A DNA stretch of 17,099 bases. It comes from an uncultured Thermoguttaceae bacterium. GTDB taxonomy: Bacteria > Planctomycetota > Planctomycetia > Pirellulales > Thermoguttaceae. Of this stretch, positions 13,584 to 17,099 are shown piece after piece (the first letter of the stretch is position 1; every line of letters begins with the position of its first letter). The stretch lies in the NCBI GenBank assembly GCA_934725735.1, contig CAKVCP010000039.1, positions 1 through 17,099 on the forward strand, given 5' to 3'. The notes below the pieces were generated by a model. That model saw only the letters and a list, made by a program, of their open reading frames with translations, was not told where the DNA came from and made no database searches. A program made the translations under genes and the position numbers.

Positions 13584-15796
13584 TGCTTTTGATCCATATT
13601 TTGAGCGTTGCGACGCGACAGGAAAATCCGAGTGGAACGACCGGGAAGTTCAAGAGGCTGTTCAACGTCGGGAATCGGGCCGTCATAACTGGGGTAGACG
13701 TCGTAAGGAGCCTCTGCGGCAGTGTCTACGAAGCTTCGCCAGAGGAAGATTGGAAGCTTGGAGACGGCGGGGAAGAAAAACGTTTGTTCATATGGCTTGG
13801 GATTGACCATGAATAGAATGTCGAATTTCGCCTCCGGCGAGGCTTCAAGCGCGGGGTTGAAGGGAGAAATATCGGTGATAAGAGACCCTGCTTTTGCAAT
13901 TTCTTCGGCGAAGAACGGATCCTTTCGGGGATCCAAGACGCTGATAAGTCCAACGAGAGAAGATTGCTCGTTCGAATTCCAATCGACGGCGCCTCCCGTC
14001 GCGCCAAACCAGGAAATGTCGGGTATGTCTCCCGGCGCTTGAGGACGTCCGGAGAAAAAGTTGCGCCTTCTTAAAGACGCTTCTTCTCGACGCAAGCGAA
14101 TGAGAGAGGCGACAAAGCGTCGCAAATCGTCGTTCTTTTCCGCGCGCAGCCAATCGAACCACGAAATGGGAGAATCTTGACAATAGGCGTTGTTGTTCCC
14201 CTTTTGCGTTCTTCGCACCTCGTCTCCTGCGACAATCATTGGCACGCCTTGACTTAGCAATAGCGAGCAGAATATATTGCGGATTTGCCGCGCGCGCAGA
14301 CTCTTGACCTTTTCGTCCGAGGTTTCTCCTTCGAACCCAAAGTTGTAGCTGATATTGTTGTTTTCGCCGTCTCGGTTTTCTTCGCCGTTGGCGTAGTTAT
14401 GCTTGTGATTGTACGAGACCAGGTCGTTGAGGGTGAAGCCGTCGTGCGCGGTTATGAAATTGACGCTGCACGACGGTGTGCGTCCTTGCGCTTGATATAA
14501 ATCGCTAGATCCCGCAAGCCTTGTGGCGAACGCGCCGAGCGTCCAGTCGTCGCCGCGCCAAAAACGCCTTACGTCGTCGCGGAACCGACCGTTCCATTCC
14601 GCCCAACGCGCGTTCCCAAAGGAACCGACTTGATAGGCGCCCGCGGCGTCCCACGCTTCGGCGATAATTTTGACGTGAGAGAGAAGGGGATCTTCCGCGA
14701 TCATCTCTAACACTGGCGGATTAGAAACGAGCTTGCCGTCGCGATTGCGGCTGAGAATTGACGCCAGATCGAAGCGGAAACCGTCGATATGATAATTTCC
14801 CGCCCAGGAGCGCAAACAACTGAAGATCAGATCGCGCATCCACGGATGATTGCCGTTGACCGTGTTGCCGCAGCCCGTATAATTGGCGTAACGCCCTTGA
14901 TTCAAAAGCAGGTAATAATTCTTGTTCTCCAGCCCCTTAAGCGAGAAGGTTTCGCCGCGTTCGTTCCCTTCCGCCGTATGATTAAAGACGACGTCGAGAA
15001 AAACTTCAATTCCCGCCTTATGAAGTTCTCTGACCATTTCTTTGAATTCGCGAACTTGAGCGCCCGGTTCGTCGCTCCACGCATATCCGCGATGAGGCGC
15101 AAAAAAGGCGATCGGATCGTATCCCCAATAATTCTTGCGTTTCGGGGTCGTTCCATCCGGATCGTTTCGTGGAAATTCATGCACCGGCATGAGCTCGACC
15201 GCCGTGACGCCGAGAGATTTCAAATAAGGAATCTTTTCAATAAGTCCCAGATATGTTCCGGGCTTGGAGACAGCGCTTGTAGGGGAGTTCGTAAAACCGC
15301 GAACGTGGAGCTCATAAATCACTTCGTCTGCAAGAGAACGCGTGATGCGCGGCTCGTTTTCCCAATCGAAGGAATGGTCGACGACGACGCACTTTGGAGG
15401 GAGACAAACGCCGTTCTTTTGAGGAAGGAAATCGCCCGTCAAAGCGTCAGCGTAAGGGTCGACAAGTCTCGCCCTGCCGTCGAAACGATGACCGTTCATC
15501 GGATCAAATGGCCCGTCGACCTGAAAATGGTAAAGGGTTCCGGGGCCCGCGCCAGGGACAAAGATTCTCCAAACGTCGCCAAGACGATCCGTTCTATCGT
15601 CCAACGGAATAACCAAGGACGGTTCTTCATCCTCCGGAGCGTCGTATAACAACAGCCGCGCTCCCGTCGCGTTTCGACTCACGAAGGAAAACAGGACGCC
15701 GTCGTCCGTTAAACGCGCTCCATATGGGGAAAGATATTCTGGAATTCTTCGCGGTTGAATACTAGCTAAGGAGTTCATGAGTTTGTCTTTATCCAT
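13580..15796 (-). CDS. glgX: Glycogen debranching enzyme, isoamylase type (GlgX-like, GH13)
   Basis: Cytoplasmic alpha-1,6-glucosidase that removes branches from glycogen or limit dextrins. The 738 residues are typical for GlgX/TreX. An N-terminal CBM48-like domain (about 20-130, with GARLLLYD and GTLYHFQVDGPFDP) precedes the GH13 barrel. Conserved regions: DVVFNH (268-273), nucleophile Asp343 in GFRFDLAS, acid/base Glu380 in KIIAEAWD, and transition-state Asp452 in FITAHDGFTLNDL. The NYWGYDP motif is at 222-228. No signal peptide. The first ATG is used; no good Shine-Dalgarno is seen before it. It is the first gene of the minus-strand group and ends in an ATGA overlap with the secreted propeller gene. 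TreX and isoamylase are hard to separate by eye; no other glycogen genes lie in the window. Confidence 0.92.
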   Translation of the reverse strand: MDKDKLMNSLASIQPRRIPEYLSPYGARLTDDGVLFSFVSRNATGARLLLYDAPEDEEPSLVIPLDDRTDRLGDVWRIFVPGAGPGTLYHFQVDGPFDPMNGHRFDGRARLVDPYADALTGDFLPQKNGVCLPPKCVVVDHSFDWENEPRITRSLADEVIYELHVRGFTNSPTSAVSKPGTYLGLIEKIPYLKSLGVTAVELMPVHEFPRNDPDGTTPKRKNYWGYDPIAFFAPHRGYAWSDEPGAQVREFKEMVRELHKAGIEVFLDVVFNHTAEGNERGETFSLKGLENKNYYLLLNQGRYANYTGCGNTVNGNHPWMRDLIFSCLRSWAGNYHIDGFRFDLASILSRNRDGKLVSNPPVLEMIAEDPLLSHVKIIAEAWDAAGAYQVGSFGNARWAEWNGRFRDDVRRFWRGDDWTLGAFATRLAGSSDLYQAQGRTPSCSVNFITAHDGFTLNDLVSYNHKHNYANGEENRDGENNNISYNFGFEGETSDEKVKSLRARQIRNIFCSLLLSQGVPMIVAGDEVRRTQKGNNNAYCQDSPISWFDWLRAEKNDDLRRFVASLIRLRREEASLRRRNFFSGRPQAPGDIPDISWFGATGGAVDWNSNEQSSLVGLISVLDPRKDPFFAEEIAKAGSLITDISPFNPALEASPEAKFDILFMVNPKPYEQTFFFPAVSKLPIFLWRSFVDTAAEAPYDVYPSYDGPIPDVEQPLELPGRSTRIFLSRRNAQNMDQKQ

Positions 15797-15994
15797 CGTT
15801 AAAGAGGTGGCGGGCGTCCGCTTGCCTTTTACCGGCCCCTCCGTTAAAATAATGGTATTACCCGGCTACTGAAGCCGTGATTTTAGGGGCTTTGCCGGAC
15901 TTCCGTCGGCTCTATAAAATTTAACGCTTTTATCAGAAAATACAAGGACGAACTCTGTTGCAGCGTTCGTCAAGCGGTTCTTTGGAGTTCTGCT
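15797..15994. other. Divergent promoter region
   Basis: About 198 bases between the minus-strand debranching gene and the plus-strand membrane gene. It contains a small hairpin (CGGCT 15863-15867 with AGCCG 15873-15877), a plus-strand promoter-like pair and AT-rich segments. No clear minus-strand promoter hexamers could be fixed. Confidence 0.5.
15892..15920 (+). promoter_or_regulatory. Candidate promoter for the right-edge membrane gene
   Basis: TTGCCG (15892-15897), a 17-base spacer and TAAAAT (15915-15920), matching the sigma-70 hexamers 4/6 and 5/6. It lies about 75 bases before the start codon at 15995. Confidence 0.35.
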
Positions 15995-17099
15995 ATGTCG
16001 GATTTAGCGTCGATCCCGCAGGAGTCGTCTCCTCTGCGCTTTCTTGGTCGTTTTACTCACGAGCAGGCGGCGTCTTGCGTCTTCTTCCTTTTTTTGTGGT
16101 ATTTTTGGGGTGTGCGATATTCTGCTTTCCTCTATGTCGCGCAGGAAAATTCCATTTTTCTTTATACTCGCGAATACCTGACGCGTTGGCTTGAGACTCC
16201 CGACGGGGGATTGTGCTACCTCTCCTCTTTTTTGATGCAGTTTTTTTACTATCCCCTTTTTGGGGGCGGAATTTTTGCGCTTTTAGGAACGTTTGGGCAA
16301 CTCCTTCTGGGACGCGTTTTAGGTCTTCGCGGATGCGGTTGGCTCCTTTCCTTTATTCCCGTGTCGCTCTTTACCGTGTCGACGACGTGGAATGGGATTT
16401 ATATTTTCATCCCCTACAATATTGCGACGGCTTTCGCGGCGTATGCGGGCTATTGTATTTCGCTGCTGATATTGTCTCTCTACGTACGGTTCGAAGGGGG
16501 CGAAGGACGACATCCGATCCTTTGCGTCGTTTTCTTGTTGATCGCCTATCCCCTTTGTTCGGCGTGGGCGGCGTGGGGCGGACTTTTTTGCGCCGCATGG
16601 GCGCTGGGGCGACTCCTCGCGAAGAGAAAGGACAAAGAATCGCGCCGAACTGGCTGGCGGGAAGTTGTGATTTTAACGGTCGCTTCTATCGTCGTACCGC
16701 TTCTCTATTACTTCGCGTGTTACGACGTTAAGATGAAATTTTACAATATTTATCTTCAGGGATTTTGGGAAGAAGCGCGCTACGATACGGGGGCTTTTGT
16801 CGGACGGCTGTACTACACGCTGTCGGCGACGGCGATCGTTTTTACGTTGGCAGCGCTTTTGCTAAGGGGCGTTCCGTCGCGTTTTGCGGAACGGACGGCC
16901 AAGCGTCGAGAGATTCGCGAGAAAGAAAATCAAAAGTCGAAAAAGGAGAAAAACGCGCTTCCTTCGAACGCGTCTGAGGACGCGGAGCAGAAACGCCGCA
17001 ACAAGGAGCGCGCGCGCGTTCGTTTGATGTGGGAACTTCTTTTCGTCCTAGCGGCGTGCGTCTATTTTGGCTCTTATCACGTCAAATCGTTCTTCACGT
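15995..17099 (+). CDS. Polytopic membrane protein, unknown function (3' truncated by window end)
   Basis: An open frame begins at ATG 15995 and stays open to the last base: 368 codons with no stop. GGAG (15984-15987) sits 7 bases before the ATG, a textbook site. The product starts MSDLASIPQESSPLRFLGRF and has repeated hydrophobic spans (for example SCVFFLFLWYFWGV, LLSFIPVSLFTVS, ILCVVFLLIAYPLCSAW, VVILTVASIVVPLLYYF, AIVFTLAALLL). Then comes a strongly basic loop rich in Lys, Arg and Glu (about residues 296-345) and another span at the edge. The segment TPDGGLCYLSSFLMQFFYYP followed by a Gly-rich span resembles proteins annotated DUF6057; this is from memory and weak. Shorter open frames in another register at 15958, 16213 and 16765 are shadows. 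It is divergent from the debranching gene. No function is assigned. Confidence 0.82.
   Translation, partial: MSDLASIPQESSPLRFLGRFTHEQAASCVFFLFLWYFWGVRYSAFLYVAQENSIFLYTREYLTRWLETPDGGLCYLSSFLMQFFYYPLFGGGIFALLGTFGQLLLGRVLGLRGCGWLLSFIPVSLFTVSTTWNGIYIFIPYNIATAFAAYAGYCISLLILSLYVRFEGGEGRHPILCVVFLLIAYPLCSAWAAWGGLFCAAWALGRLLAKRKDKESRRTGWREVVILTVASIVVPLLYYFACYDVKMKFYNIYLQGFWEEARYDTGAFVGRLYYTLSATAIVFTLAALLLRGVPSRFAERTAKRREIREKENQKSKKEKNALPSNASEDAEQKRRNKERARVRLMWELLFVLAACVYFGSYHVKSFFT

Noticed and set aside
15958..16731. Short plus frames at 15958 and 16213
   Set aside because: They are in a different register from the frame at 15995, which has an ideal ribosome site and consistent membrane-protein content.
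1..17099. CRISPR array, tRNA, rRNA, insertion sequence or phage genes
   Set aside because: No regularly spaced repeats, cloverleaf with CCA-type end, transposase motifs or terminal repeats were seen on either strand by eye.

Overview
The window comes from a bacterial chromosome. The DNA is CpG-rich, with many cgcg/gcgc/cgtcg runs in coding DNA and AT-richer gaps, and Shine-Dalgarno sites (GGAG/GAGG) precede most starts. The gene mix is a fused fatty-acyl-AMP ligase/ACP/alpha-oxoamine synthase, a heme-c-bearing CydA relative, an isoamylase-type debranching enzyme beside a secreted beta-propeller protein, and lipoproteins with no clear name. This fits a Gram-negative lineage such as Planctomycetota, but that assignment is inference; no rRNA or other marker gene is present to settle it.

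Layout, left to right. 3-119: the tail of an unidentified plus-strand gene. 120-376: a gap with an AT-rich inverted repeat and a strong -10 box. 377-1099: hisA (histidine synthesis). 1157-2404 and 2537-2791: a ketoacyl-ACP synthase followed by a stand-alone acyl carrier protein. 2792-3068: a gap with a hairpin and an 18-codon Leu/Val/Ile-rich reading frame just before leuA, a candidate attenuation leader. 3069-4643: leuA (2-isopropylmalate synthase). 4684-4790: two terminator-like hairpins. 4975-8466: a 1163-residue FAAL-ACP-AONS fusion, closed by a terminator. 8653-10863: a CydA-like membrane oxidase subunit ending in a heme c domain, closed by a strong terminator. Three minus-strand genes follow, transcribed right to left: a GlgX-type debranching enzyme (13580-15796), a secreted DUF4185/DUF5005-like beta-propeller protein (12408-13583, ATGA overlap with the previous gene), and a lipoprotein (10907-12319). 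At the right edge, reading rightward from a divergent promoter region, is a polytopic membrane protein (15995 to beyond 17099) whose frame stays open through the window end.

How the genes may work together. The ketoacyl synthase, free ACP and FAAL-ACP-AONS fusion form a plausible lipid-making set. The fusion can in principle activate a free fatty acid as acyl-AMP, load it on its own ACP and condense it with an amino acid to give a 3-keto long-chain amine, the chemistry that starts sphingoid-type lipids. leuA sits between them but belongs to leucine synthesis. The CydA-like protein keeps some CydA landmarks, lacks the Q-loop and some heme b558 ligands, and carries a C-terminal CxxCH domain, so it may take electrons from cytochrome c rather than quinol. 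The debranching enzyme and the secreted propeller protein appear translationally coupled.
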